NCBI RefSeq assembly: GCF_013249015.1
Contig: NZ_JABRPL010000003.1
Location: forward strand, 402,245 to 466,244
Reading direction: 5' to 3'
Source of the DNA: Rathayibacter agropyri
Lineage (GTDB): Bacteria; Actinomycetota; Actinomycetes; Actinomycetales; Microbacteriaceae
DNA: 64,000 bases
The notes below the pieces were generated by a model, which was given only the letters and a program-made list of their open reading frames with translations, did no database searches and was not told the origin of the DNA. Numbering within the stretch: position 1 is the stretch's first letter; each line of letters opens with the position of its first letter. Made by a program: the position numbers and the translations under genes. Below are positions 25,158-33,051 of this stretch, piece after piece.

Positions 25158-26201
25158 GTGGCAACGAGGCGAGAGTTCGTCGTGGCGCTGGCGACCGCAA
25201 CCGGCACCCCCGCGTTGACCAATTCGCCCGAATGGTGGATCGCGGCGAGGCGGCGAGCGCTGCGCTGGGCAGGGCGAGGGGACTTCGGCGGCGGCCGACC
25301 AGGGCGTGGCCGCGGTGCAGTGGCCGACGGGCTGCTGGCGCCGGGCGCCCAGCTCGAGCGGGTCGCCACGGGGGCTGTCTGGAGTGAGGGGCCGGTGTGG
25401 CTGCCGCGGGAGCGAGTGGTGCGGTGGAGCGATATCCCGGGCGACCGAATCCTGGAGTGGGACGCGGTGACGGGCGAGACGCGTGTGCACCGCGAGCACG
25501 TCGAGTTCACCAACGGTCGCACTCTGGATCGGCAGGGGCGGGTCGTGCAGTGCTCGCACGGTCGTCGGGCGATCGAGCGCGAGGTCGACGGCAACGTGGA
25601 GGTGCTGGTCGAGCGGCACGGCGGGGCGCGGCTGAACTCGCCGAACGACGTCGTGGTCGCGTCCGATGGCGCGATCTGGTTTACCGATCCGCCGTACGGG
25701 ATCGTGCAGCCGCACGAGGGGCACCCCGGCGAGCGCGAATATGGCGGCTGCTACGTCTTCCGCTTTGTCGAGGCGACGGGCGAGCTGAGCGTGGCGACCT
25801 CCGCGGTCCAGGAGCCGAACGGAGTGGCCTTCTCGCCTGACGAGCGCATCCTCTACGTCTCGGACACCTCCGTCGCCCTGCGCAGGGACAGGACCGGCGA
25901 GCACTGCATCCACGCGTTCGCGGTTGACGAGCAGTGGCGGCTCGCTCCGCTCGGCGTGCTCGCGTCGATCGAGCCGGGGGTCCCGGACGGTCTGCGCGTC
26001 GATGTGGAGGGCCGGATCTGGACGTCGAGCGCTGATGGTGTGCAGGTCCTCGGCGCGGACGGCGCCAGTCTGGGTCGGATACCGGTGCCGGAAGTCGTGG
26101 GCAACCTCTGCTTCGGCGGCGAGGACGGCAACGACCTCTTCGTCGCGGCGAGCACGTCGCTGTACCGGATCCGCACGACAACGCGCGACGCCGCCTCCTG
26201 A
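25158..26201 (+). CDS. SMP-30/gluconolactonase/LRE family hydrolase
   Basis: A six-bladed beta-propeller lactonase. Key family motifs: AVWSEGPVWLP (metal-binding Glu), EFTNGRTLDRQGRVVQCSHG, LNSPNDVVVASDGAIWFTDP (metal-binding Asn), PNGVAFSPDERILYVSD and VPDGLRVDVEGRIW (catalytic/metal Asp). It would hydrolyse a sugar lactone or similar ester. The start is uncertain: the GTG at 25158 gives about 50 extra N-terminal residues of odd, Arg/Gly-rich composition not expected in the family, while a GTG near 25320 (VADGLLAPG) would give a normal start but lacks a ribosome-binding site. Confidence 0.88.
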   Translation: MATRREFVVALATATGTPALTNSPEWWIAARRRALRWAGRGDFGGGRPGRGRGAVADGLLAPGAQLERVATGAVWSEGPVWLPRERVVRWSDIPGDRILEWDAVTGETRVHREHVEFTNGRTLDRQGRVVQCSHGRRAIEREVDGNVEVLVERHGGARLNSPNDVVVASDGAIWFTDPPYGIVQPHEGHPGEREYGGCYVFRFVEATGELSVATSAVQEPNGVAFSPDERILYVSDTSVALRRDRTGEHCIHAFAVDEQWRLAPLGVLASIEPGVPDGLRVDVEGRIWTSSADGVQVLGADGASLGRIPVPEVVGNLCFGGEDGNDLFVAASTSLYRIRTTTRDAAS

Positions 26202-26530
26202 GCCGCCGCCCCCGCGCCCCGCGCGCCGAAACGCCCCGCTCTGCGCCGAAGTACCACCCACGCGGCGGCGTCTCGGAGGGAGCGGGGCGTTGCGACTCCT
26301 GATGCCATGTCGTGCTCCTGTCCTCGGTGGTGCCTGTGCTCCGACGCTAGGTCGGGCAGCGGATGCGCGGGCCCTCTTCCGCGCGCCGGCCGAGGCTGCT
26401 CTCGCAGAGGTGCGGATGGGCTCTCGACGACCGCATCGCGAAGGCGGCGAGCTACAGCAGGCACTCCGTCCGCACGCGCATCGCCGCGTTCCCTCGAACA
26501 GGGGCGGCGTCGGAGCACTACCGTTGCACC
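26202..26530. other. Gene-free stretch upstream of the DEAD-box helicase
   Basis: A 329-base interval. It contains a palindrome (ACGCCCCGCTC at 26231-26241 and GAGCGGGGCGT at 26280-26290) with an internal GGCGTCTCGG similar to the GAGAC-type repeats, and then the leader of the helicase gene. No gene is visible. Confidence 0.45.
26222..26299. repeat. Intergenic palindrome (ACGCCCCGCTC arms)
   Basis: Eleven-base complementary arms around a 38-base centre that itself contains CACCCACGCGGCGGCGTCTCGG, related to the centre of the repeat at 10832-10903. It lies just after the gluconolactonase-like stop and may act as a transcript end. Confidence 0.55.
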
Positions 26531-28321
26531 ATGGCGTCCACCGATACCCCCGATTCCGCCCCCGAGGCCGACACCCCTTCCGGCAGCGCCCCCGCGCTCA
26601 CCTTCTCCGACCTCGGACTCGGCGATCCCGTCCTCAAGGCCCTTAAGGAGGTCGGCTACGAGACGCCCTCGGCCATCCAGGCTGCGACGATCCCGTCCCT
26701 CCTCTCCGGCCGAGACGTCCTCGGCGTCGCGCAGACCGGCACCGGCAAGACGGCCGCGTTCGCGCTGCCGATCCTCTCGCGCCTCGACCTGGCGCAGAAG
26801 ACGCCACAGGCACTCGTGCTGGCGCCCACGCGCGAACTCGCCCTCCAAGTCTGCGAGGCGTTCGAGCGTTACGCGTCGAACCTTCGCGGCGTGCACGTAC
26901 TCCCCGTCTACGGGGGCCAGGGCTACGGCACTCAGCTCTCCGCGCTGCGTCGCGGTGTCCACGTCGTGGTCGGCACGCCCGGCCGGATCATGGACCACCT
27001 TGAGAAGGGCACGCTCGACCTCTCTGCGCTGAAATACCTGGTCCTCGACGAGGCCGACGAAATGCTCAAGATGGGCTTCGCCGAGGATGTCGAGACGATC
27101 CTCGCCGACACTCCGGTCGAGAAGCAGATCGCACTGTTCTCGGCGACGATGCCCGCGCAGATTCGCCGCATCTCCGGCAAGTATTTGAAGGACCCGGAGG
27201 AGATCACGGTCAAGAACAAGACCACGACCTCCGTCAACACCACCCAGCGCTACCTGATGGTCTCGTACCCGCAGAAGGTCGACGCCCTCACCCGCATCCT
27301 CGAGGTCGAGAACTTCGAGGGCATGATCGTGTTCGTCCGCACCAAGAGCGAGACCGAGACGCTCGCCGAGAAGTTGCGCGCCCGCGGCTATACCGCCGCC
27401 GCGATCAGCGGAGACGTCGCCCAGGCTCAGCGCGAGCGCACCGTCGAGCAGCTCAAGTCCGGCAAACTCGACATTCTCGTCGCCACCGATGTCGCTGCCC
27501 GCGGCCTTGACGTCGAGCGGATCAGCCACGTCGTCAATTACGACATCCCCATTGATACCGAGTCGTACGTGCACCGCATCGGCCGCACCGGTCGTGCCGG
27601 GCGCAGCGGAGCAGCGATCAGCTTTGTCACGCCGCGCGAGCGCCGCCTCCTTACAGCGATCGAGAAGGCCACTCGCCAGCCGCTCACCGAGATGCGGATG
27701 CCGAGCGTCGAAGACGTCAACGTCACCCGGCTCTCGCGCTTCGATGACGCAATCACGGCGGCGCTCGCCGACACCGAGCGCCTACAGCGCTTCCGCGACA
27801 TCATCGGCCACTACGTCGAGCACCACGACGTGGTCGAGTCGGATGTCGCTGCCGCGTTGGCGATCGTCGCGCAGGGCGACGAGCCGCTGCTGCTCTCGCC
27901 CGATGACCCCCGCTTCGCCCGGCGTGAGCGCGAGGAGCGTGATGCCCGCCCCGAGCGCGGGGATCGCGGAGACCGGGGCGAGCGTCCGGAGCGTCGCCAG
28001 CGGCCCGCGAACGGCAACCTCGCCTCGTACCGGATCGAGGTCGGTCGTCGCCAGCGGGTCGAGCCCCGCCAGATCGTCGGCGCGCTCGCAAACGAGGGTG
28101 GCCTCAACCGCGGCGACTTCGGGCACATCGACATCCGCCCGGACTTCTCGATCGTCGAGCTCCCGGCCGACCTGCCGCAGGGCGTGCTCGACCGCCTGGC
28201 CGACACGCGCATCAGCGGTCAGCTCATCGAACTCAAGCCCGACCGCCGCCCGAGCCGCGCCGGCCGCCCCACCGGCCCGAGCCGCTCCTCCGAGCGCCCG
28301 GAGCGCAAGCCCCGCTACTGA
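26531..28321 (+). CDS. deaD: DEAD-box RNA helicase (DeaD/CsdA type) with DbpA-like RNA-binding domain
   Basis: A 596-residue RNA helicase. Motif I GTGKT at 70-74, DEAD at 173-176, SAT at 204-206 and motif VI HRIGRTGRAGR beginning at H348, giving the two RecA-like domains. An Arg/Glu-rich linker follows (about 455-490), then a DbpA-type RNA-recognition domain (about 497-570; YRIEVGRRQRVEPRQIVGAL, RGDFGHIDI) and a basic tail. The role is ribosome assembly and mRNA remodelling, often under cold stress. ATG 26531 is chosen since the longer reading from 26363 lacks conserved sequence. Confidence 0.96.
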   Translation: MASTDTPDSAPEADTPSGSAPALTFSDLGLGDPVLKALKEVGYETPSAIQAATIPSLLSGRDVLGVAQTGTGKTAAFALPILSRLDLAQKTPQALVLAPTRELALQVCEAFERYASNLRGVHVLPVYGGQGYGTQLSALRRGVHVVVGTPGRIMDHLEKGTLDLSALKYLVLDEADEMLKMGFAEDVETILADTPVEKQIALFSATMPAQIRRISGKYLKDPEEITVKNKTTTSVNTTQRYLMVSYPQKVDALTRILEVENFEGMIVFVRTKSETETLAEKLRARGYTAAAISGDVAQAQRERTVEQLKSGKLDILVATDVAARGLDVERISHVVNYDIPIDTESYVHRIGRTGRAGRSGAAISFVTPRERRLLTAIEKATRQPLTEMRMPSVEDVNVTRLSRFDDAITAALADTERLQRFRDIIGHYVEHHDVVESDVAAALAIVAQGDEPLLLSPDDPRFARREREERDARPERGDRGDRGERPERRQRPANGNLASYRIEVGRRQRVEPRQIVGALANEGGLNRGDFGHIDIRPDFSIVELPADLPQGVLDRLADTRISGQLIELKPDRRPSRAGRPTGPSRSSERPERKPRY

Positions 28322-28343
28322 TCCCGTGCCCTCCCTTCCTCCG

Positions 28344-28411
28344 CCCTCGCGAGATGCCTCTCGGGTACGCCTCCACCGGTCGCGTACCCGAGAGGCATCT
28401 CGCGGAGGGGG
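28344..28411. repeat. R-family palindromic repeat, copy 3
   Basis: The most perfect copy: CGCGAGATGCCTCTCGGGTA and TACCCGAGAGGCATCTCGCG, continuing to a 23-bp perfect stem. It lies in the convergent space between deaD and metI and ends one base from the metI stop. It could terminate transcripts from both sides, though no T-tract is present. Confidence 0.85.
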
Positions 28412-29071
28412 TTAGCGGCGGAGGACGCGGCGGGCCAGGGTGTTGCCGAGGAGCTGGACGAGCTGCACGATGATGATGATGACCAGCACCGCTGCCCAGG
28501 TGACGATCGGCTCGAACTGCCGATAGCCGTACTGGATCGCGAAGCTGCCGAGCCCGCCGGCGCCGACGTAACCGGCCACTGCCGACATGTCGATGACGGC
28601 GACGAACACGAACGTGTAGCCGAGGATCAGCGGACCGAGCGCCTCCGGCAGCAGCACCGTCCGCACGATGCGGAACCGGCTCGCTCCGACCGAGCGGGCC
28701 GCCTCGATGACGCCGGGCTGCACCGTCAGCAGGTTCTGCTCGACGATCCGCCCGATGCCGAACGCCGCGCCGAGCGAGAGGGTGAACACGATCGCGTCGG
28801 TGCCGATGCCCGAGCCAATGACGAGGCGGGCGAGCGGCTGAGCCGCGGCAATAAAGATGATGAACGGGATCGGGCGGAAGATATTCACGATCACGTTAAG
28901 GAGCCCATACACGGTACGGTTCGCGTACAGAGCGCCGCCGCGGGTCAGGGCGAGCCCCAGCCCGATCAGCAGCCCGCCGAGCCCGCCGAACACCAGGCTG
29001 AGCGCCACGATGTAGAGGGTTTCGCCGGTCGCCTGGGCCAGCTTGGGCAGGAGCGGGATCAGCTCGTTCAT
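28412..29071 (-). CDS. metI: Methionine ABC transporter permease MetI
   Basis: A 219-residue permease with five to six hydrophobic segments, matching MetI in length. Typical stretches are IVNIFRPIPFIIFIAAAQPL, the EAA-like loop VIEAARSVGASRFRIVRTVL, and SAVAGYVGAGGLGSFAIQYG. The ATG at 29071 overlaps the metN stop by 4 bases. It forms the channel for D/L-methionine import with MetN and MetQ. Confidence 0.96.
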   Translation of the reverse strand: MNELIPLLPKLAQATGETLYIVALSLVFGGLGGLLIGLGLALTRGGALYANRTVYGLLNVIVNIFRPIPFIIFIAAAQPLARLVIGSGIGTDAIVFTLSLGAAFGIGRIVEQNLLTVQPGVIEAARSVGASRFRIVRTVLLPEALGPLILGYTFVFVAVIDMSAVAGYVGAGGLGSFAIQYGYRQFEPIVTWAAVLVIIIIVQLVQLLGNTLARRVLRR

Positions 29072-30093
29072 CGAGGCACCTCCGTGAGGGCGACGCGGCC
29101 GCCGAGGCGGGCGAGGAGGGGCTCTACGACGCCGTCCGGCGCATCGAGGGCGAGGGTGAGGTGGCCGAAAGTGCGCCCGCGGACATCCGTGATGCCCCCG
29201 TAGACGAGTTCGAGTGGCACTCCCGACGCCGCGATCTCGGCGAAGACATCGCCCTGTGAGGCGGAGTCGTCCGAGAACGAGAGCGTGACCAGCCGGCCGC
29301 GGTGGCGTGCATGCAGCACCGCCGCCTCCGCCACAGAGGGCAGCGAGCGGACGACGGTCGACACGAATCGCTGGGTCACCGGCTCTCGCGGCGCCGAGAA
29401 CACGTCGAAGACCGGGCCGCGCTCGACGATCCGACCCGACTCCATCACTGCGACCTTCGTCGCGAGCTGCTGCACGACGTCCATCTCATGCGTGATCGCG
29501 ACGATTGTCACGCCGAGCTCCTCATTGATCCGCCGGAGCAGTGCGAGCACCTCGCCGGTGGTGTCCGGGTCGAGGGCACTGGTGGCCTCGTCGGCGAGCA
29601 GGATCCGCGGAGAGGCCGCGAGCGCGCGGGCGATGCCGACGCGCTGCTTCTGCCCGCCAGAGAGCTGCTCCGGGTAGCTGCGCTCCCGGTCCGAGAGGCC
29701 CACGAAGCGGAGCATCTCCTCGACCCGGGAGCGTTGCTGCGCCCGCGGGACGCCCGCGACCTGGAGCGGGTAGGCGACGTTGTGCTCGACGGTCTTCGAG
29801 CCGAAGAGGTTGAACTGCTGGAAGATCATCCCGATGCCCAAGCGCAGTCTGCGCAGCTCGCGCTCGGGGAGTCCCACGGTCTCGCGGCCGTCAATCTCGA
29901 TGCTGCCGCTTGTCGCGGGTTCGAGCGCGTTGATCAGCCGGGCGAGCGTGCTCTTGCCGGCGCCGGAGTAGCCGATCACGCCGTAGACGTCGCCCGTCTC
30001 GATCTCGAGGCTCACCCCGTCCACGGCCGCGGTCGACGCTGCCCCCCGCCTCGGGTACACCTTGCGTACGTCGGTCAATCGGATGAGCGGCAC
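29068..30093 (-). CDS. metN: Methionine ABC transporter ATP-binding protein MetN
   Basis: A 341-residue ATPase: Walker A GYSGAGKST, signature LSGGQKQRVGIARAL, Walker B ILLADEATSALDP, then the C-terminal NIL/C2 domain (about 265-341) that binds methionine and causes trans-inhibition in characterised MetN. Start at the GTG at 30093 with AAAGGGCG upstream. It is separated from metQ by 185 bases that hold a large palindrome. Confidence 0.96.
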   Translation of the reverse strand: MPLIRLTDVRKVYPRRGAASTAAVDGVSLEIETGDVYGVIGYSGAGKSTLARLINALEPATSGSIEIDGRETVGLPERELRRLRLGIGMIFQQFNLFGSKTVEHNVAYPLQVAGVPRAQQRSRVEEMLRFVGLSDRERSYPEQLSGGQKQRVGIARALAASPRILLADEATSALDPDTTGEVLALLRRINEELGVTIVAITHEMDVVQQLATKVAVMESGRIVERGPVFDVFSAPREPVTQRFVSTVVRSLPSVAEAAVLHARHRGRLVTLSFSDDSASQGDVFAEIAASGVPLELVYGGITDVRGRTFGHLTLALDAPDGVVEPLLARLGGRVALTEVPR

Positions 30094-30141
30094 AGTGCGC
30101 CCTTTCTGTCGGTCGCGCCCGCCCGCCCTCCCGCCCGCCCG

Positions 30142-30248
30142 CCGCGAAATGTCGCGAGATGCGCCGAGCCGGTCGAGATGTGCTGCCGCGGCAGGGGATT
30201 TCGACCGGACTGCCTGATCTCGCGAAGTTCTTGCGACATTTCGCGAGA
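30142..30248. repeat. Long palindrome between metQ and metN
   Basis: CGCGAAATGTCGC at 30143-30155 pairs with GCGACATTTCGCG at 30232-30244; inside it GAGAT pairs with ATCTC and CCGGTCGA with TCGACCGG. The outer flanks (CCGCCCTCCCGCCC and GGGCGGGAGGGCGG) are also complementary. In the RNA this would be a long interrupted hairpin and may uncouple metQ expression from metNI. Confidence 0.8.
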
Positions 30249-30278
30249 AAGGGGAGGGGGAGGAGGGCGGGAGGGCGG

Positions 30279-31157
30279 TCAGGACGCCGCGGTGATGGCC
30301 TTCTCGGCGGACTGGAGCGAACTCTCGAGGTCCGAGGCGGGCGTCTTCAGGAAGACTGCCGTACCACCGGACTGCTCCTTGACGCCGTCGAGCACCGACT
30401 GGGTGTCCTGGTAGATCGAGACGAGCTTCGTGTACGTCTCGTTCTGGGCGTCGGCGGCGCGCGCCGCGAAGATGTTGGCGTAGAGCAGGGCGGAGGGGTC
30501 GTTCGGGTCGTCCTGTGCGATCGCATCCTCGGCCTTCAGGCCCGCGTTCGCGATGAAGTCGTTGTTGATGACTGCCGCGGCGACATCGGGGAGCGAGGTT
30601 GGCGTGAGGGACGCCTCCAGCGCGGTGACCTGGACTTTCGACGACGGCTCGACGGCATCGACGTCCGAGAGCACCGTGCCGCCATCCTTCAGCTGAACGA
30701 GCCCGGCCGACTGCAGCACGAACAGGGCGCGAGTCTGGTTGGTCGTGTCGTTCGGGATCGCGATGGTCGAGCCCGCGGGGATGTCGGCGACATTGTCGTA
30801 CTTCGAGGAGTACAGGCCGAGCGGGTAGATCGCCGTCGTGCCGATGGGCACGAGGTCAGAGCCGGAGGCGGCGTTGTACTGCGCCAGGTAGGCGATGTGC
30901 TGGAACTGGTTGAGGTCGAGCTCGCCCTCGGTCAGCGCCGGGTTGGGCTGGTTGTAGTCGCTGAAGTCGATGATGTCGACATTGATGCCGGCGTCTGCCG
31001 CGGCCTGCTCGTAGGTCGCCCAGTAGGGGTCGCTCGCTCCGACCACGCCGATCCGAACGGGAGCGTCTGCGCTCCGGGCGCTGGAGCAGCCGGCGAGGAG
31101 GAGGGCTGCGGAGGCAACTACCGCGGCGGTTGCGAGGAGTCTCGTGTGCAGGGACAT
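30279..31157 (-). CDS. metQ: Methionine-binding lipoprotein MetQ
   Basis: A 292-residue NlpA-family substrate-binding lipoprotein with lipobox LLLAGC (Cys24). Characteristic stretches: VDIIDFSDYNQPNPALTEGE, DLNQFQHIAYL, YPLGLYSSKYDNVADIPAGS and IAIPNDTTNQTRALFVLQSA. It delivers methionine to MetNI. First gene of the metQ-metN-metI unit. Its leader has a short hairpin but no S-box consensus was recognised. Confidence 0.96.
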   Translation of the reverse strand: MSLHTRLLATAAVVASAALLLAGCSSARSADAPVRIGVVGASDPYWATYEQAAADAGINVDIIDFSDYNQPNPALTEGELDLNQFQHIAYLAQYNAASGSDLVPIGTTAIYPLGLYSSKYDNVADIPAGSTIAIPNDTTNQTRALFVLQSAGLVQLKDGGTVLSDVDAVEPSSKVQVTALEASLTPTSLPDVAAAVINNDFIANAGLKAEDAIAQDDPNDPSALLYANIFAARAADAQNETYTKLVSIYQDTQSVLDGVKEQSGGTAVFLKTPASDLESSLQSAEKAITAAS

Positions 31158-31279
31158 GCTGTGGGGATCCTTCCGTGGAGAGCAGCCGAGCAGTGCGCGT
31201 CCGCCGCGCGGTGCTGGTCACCGCGAGCGCTGCGACCGGCCTCCGGTCGCTCGACGCCGCACCAGCGCGGAACCCGGGG

Positions 31280-31298
31280 ACCACCGTACGAAGGTGGT
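31280..31298. terminator. Hairpin between the 103-residue gene and metQ
   Basis: ACCACC-GTACGAA-GGTGGT on the plus strand, with the same structure on the minus strand 120-140 bases upstream of metQ. It could end the upstream minus-strand transcript or be part of a metQ leader structure. No T-tract follows. Confidence 0.4.
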
Positions 31299-31344
31299 GG
31301 GCTCAGCGCGAAACTCATGCGTAACAGGGCGACTCGGAACGCGT

Positions 31345-31656
31345 TCAGCTCGCGAGCGCGCCGTTCTCGACGGACTCGGCTTCGTGCTTCGCGATCTTGG
31401 TGGCGATGGCGTCGCGCTCGGCCCGCAGTGACGCGATCGTCGGCTTGTCCAGTCTCGGGTCGGCGAGGTCGGCGAAGGGGCTCGCGGTGCCGGTGCGTGC
31501 CGAGACCAGGGCGGCGTACGCCTTCGTCGCTGCACGAAGCTCGGCTCCTGCCCGCTCAACCTTCCGCGGTTTCGCGGACTTGTCCGACACGAGTCGAGCG
31601 TGCTTGCCGAGGGCGGCCACGAGCGCGCGATGCGCAGCGTCAATTTTCTTGCTCAT
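31345..31656 (-). CDS. Hypothetical 103-residue helical protein
   Basis: An unrecognised, highly charged helical protein (MSKKIDAAHRALVAALGKHA, then basic KPRKVERAGAELRAATKAYA and an acidic C-terminus). The ATG at 31656 is preceded by CATAAT about seven bases upstream on the minus strand, so the mRNA may be leaderless or nearly so. The far longer ORF reading through 32574 is antisense shadow. No signal or membrane segment. Confidence 0.6.
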   Translation of the reverse strand: MSKKIDAAHRALVAALGKHARLVSDKSAKPRKVERAGAELRAATKAYAALVSARTGTASPFADLADPRLDKPTIASLRAERDAIATKIAKHEAESVENGALAS

Positions 31657-31968
31657 AGGCGCATTATGTCGCAGGACCGGCACTGGCGGCCGCCCGCTGT
31701 AGCCGCTCGCCGAGTTCCTCCCTCCGCGAGCCGTGGTCGGTCTCATCGACACGCCGAGGGACCAGGCAAAAAGCGGCCGGTCGCGGAATGTCTTCGCGGC
31801 GTCGCGCGCGATGCGGCAGTAGGGACGCGCGGGACCGTTTTCGCGGATGTGAGTGGTCGTGGGGAGATCTCGCACCGGGGACACTGCCGCACGCCGTACC
31901 GTCGCGTCCGCCCGCGTTCCCGAGCAGCCGCCCGGGGCGCGCCCTCGATAGAAAGGACCGTCCAGACG
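31657..31968. other. Gene-free divergent region, 312 bases
   Basis: It separates the minus-strand 103-residue gene from the plus-strand Tat-exported protein and must hold both promoters. Apart from the CATAAT element next to 31656 and AGAAAGGA ahead of 31969, nothing specific is recognisable. Confidence 0.35.
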
Positions 31969-33039
31969 ATGCTCTTCAACCGACGCCAGCTCCTCGTCAC
32001 GGCGATCGCCAGTGCTCCCGTGCTCGTCGCGAGCGCTGCACCCGCTGCCTCCGCCGCCCCTGCGACTCCTGCTTCGCCTCCTCTCGCGGCCACGATCGTG
32101 CCCGGAGAGGTCGCCACGCTCGACATCCCGAGTGGAAACTTCGCCTCCCGCCATGCCTTCGCCTACTCGCTGTCCGAACAGGTCCAGCTCAGTCGGCCCG
32201 CCGGCTGCCGTGTCGTCGTCCGCTACGACGCTCGACTCTTCTCCGCTTCGGGCGCGGCGGTGGTCGCCCACGAGGACCGCTACGAGGTGATCTCCACCGA
32301 CATCTCCCAGAAGGAGCCACCTGAGCAGTCGACCGTCTCGTACTCCGTTCCCGACCTCTCGGACGGGACAACCGCCCCTCTCCTCACCATCGATGTGCCC
32401 CTCACCGTTCGCGACAACTATCCGCACGAGAACATCAACGATCCGCTGCCAATGGCAGTGGTGATCCTCGATGAGTCGGACGGTGAACTCGCCAGGATCG
32501 AGTGGACTCCGGAGACGCCCTCGGCATCCGGACTGGCCTGGGGCGTCGAACTGGAGGCGTCCTGGCGTTCCCACGGAAGTGCGTTCCGCTCACCCGTTTC
32601 TGTCACCTGCACCAGCGTCGGGCCGGCACCCGCACCCGCTGAGTCCGTGCTCGCGGTCGTTCTCGACTCCCGACTCAGCAGCTCGTGCACAGTCATCCGC
32701 ATCGCGCCGGCTCCCGCCGAGCAGGGGACCGGCAACGTCGTGACCGTCCCCTGGGAGGCAGCTGCTTTCGATGTCTCGGAGGAGACAACGGATGAGCGCA
32801 GGACTCTCAGCATCACGCTGCACCGGAGCATCGAAGCAGGATCCGCGATCGAGGTCACCCTCTCGACCTCGACCCCGGATCCCCTGCCCCCGGTACAGAA
32901 CGTCGTCTACCCCTCCGTCTCGTTCTCGGGACCGAGCGGTGCAGAGAACGCAGCGCGTGCGACCAGCAAGTACGAAGTGATGGACTTCACGCCTCCTGCG
33001 TCACCGCAGGGCAGTGACGTCCTACAGGGAAAGAACTAG
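31969..33039 (+). CDS. Tat-exported secreted protein of unknown function
   Basis: A 356-residue protein with a Tat-like signal (FNRRQLLVTAIASAPVLVAS, then APAASAAPATP as cleavage region). The mature part is predicted beta-rich with Ser/Thr/Pro-rich stretches and no recognised domain. Start ATG at 31969. It ends 12 bases before the DUF1906 gene, which has its own AGGAGGAG site, so the two are co-transcribed. Confidence 0.75.
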   Translation: MLFNRRQLLVTAIASAPVLVASAAPAASAAPATPASPPLAATIVPGEVATLDIPSGNFASRHAFAYSLSEQVQLSRPAGCRVVVRYDARLFSASGAAVVAHEDRYEVISTDISQKEPPEQSTVSYSVPDLSDGTTAPLLTIDVPLTVRDNYPHENINDPLPMAVVILDESDGELARIEWTPETPSASGLAWGVELEASWRSHGSAFRSPVSVTCTSVGPAPAPAESVLAVVLDSRLSSSCTVIRIAPAPAEQGTGNVVTVPWEAAAFDVSEETTDERRTLSITLHRSIEAGSAIEVTLSTSTPDPLPPVQNVVYPSVSFSGPSGAENAARATSKYEVMDFTPPASPQGSDVLQGKN

Positions 33040-33051
33040 GAGGAGCGAGCA

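Noticed and set aside
31158-31344. Possible SAM riboswitch in the metQ leader
   Set aside because: A hairpin and GGTGCGGCG are present, but neither S-box nor SAM-IV core sequences (such as GGCAACC) could be matched.
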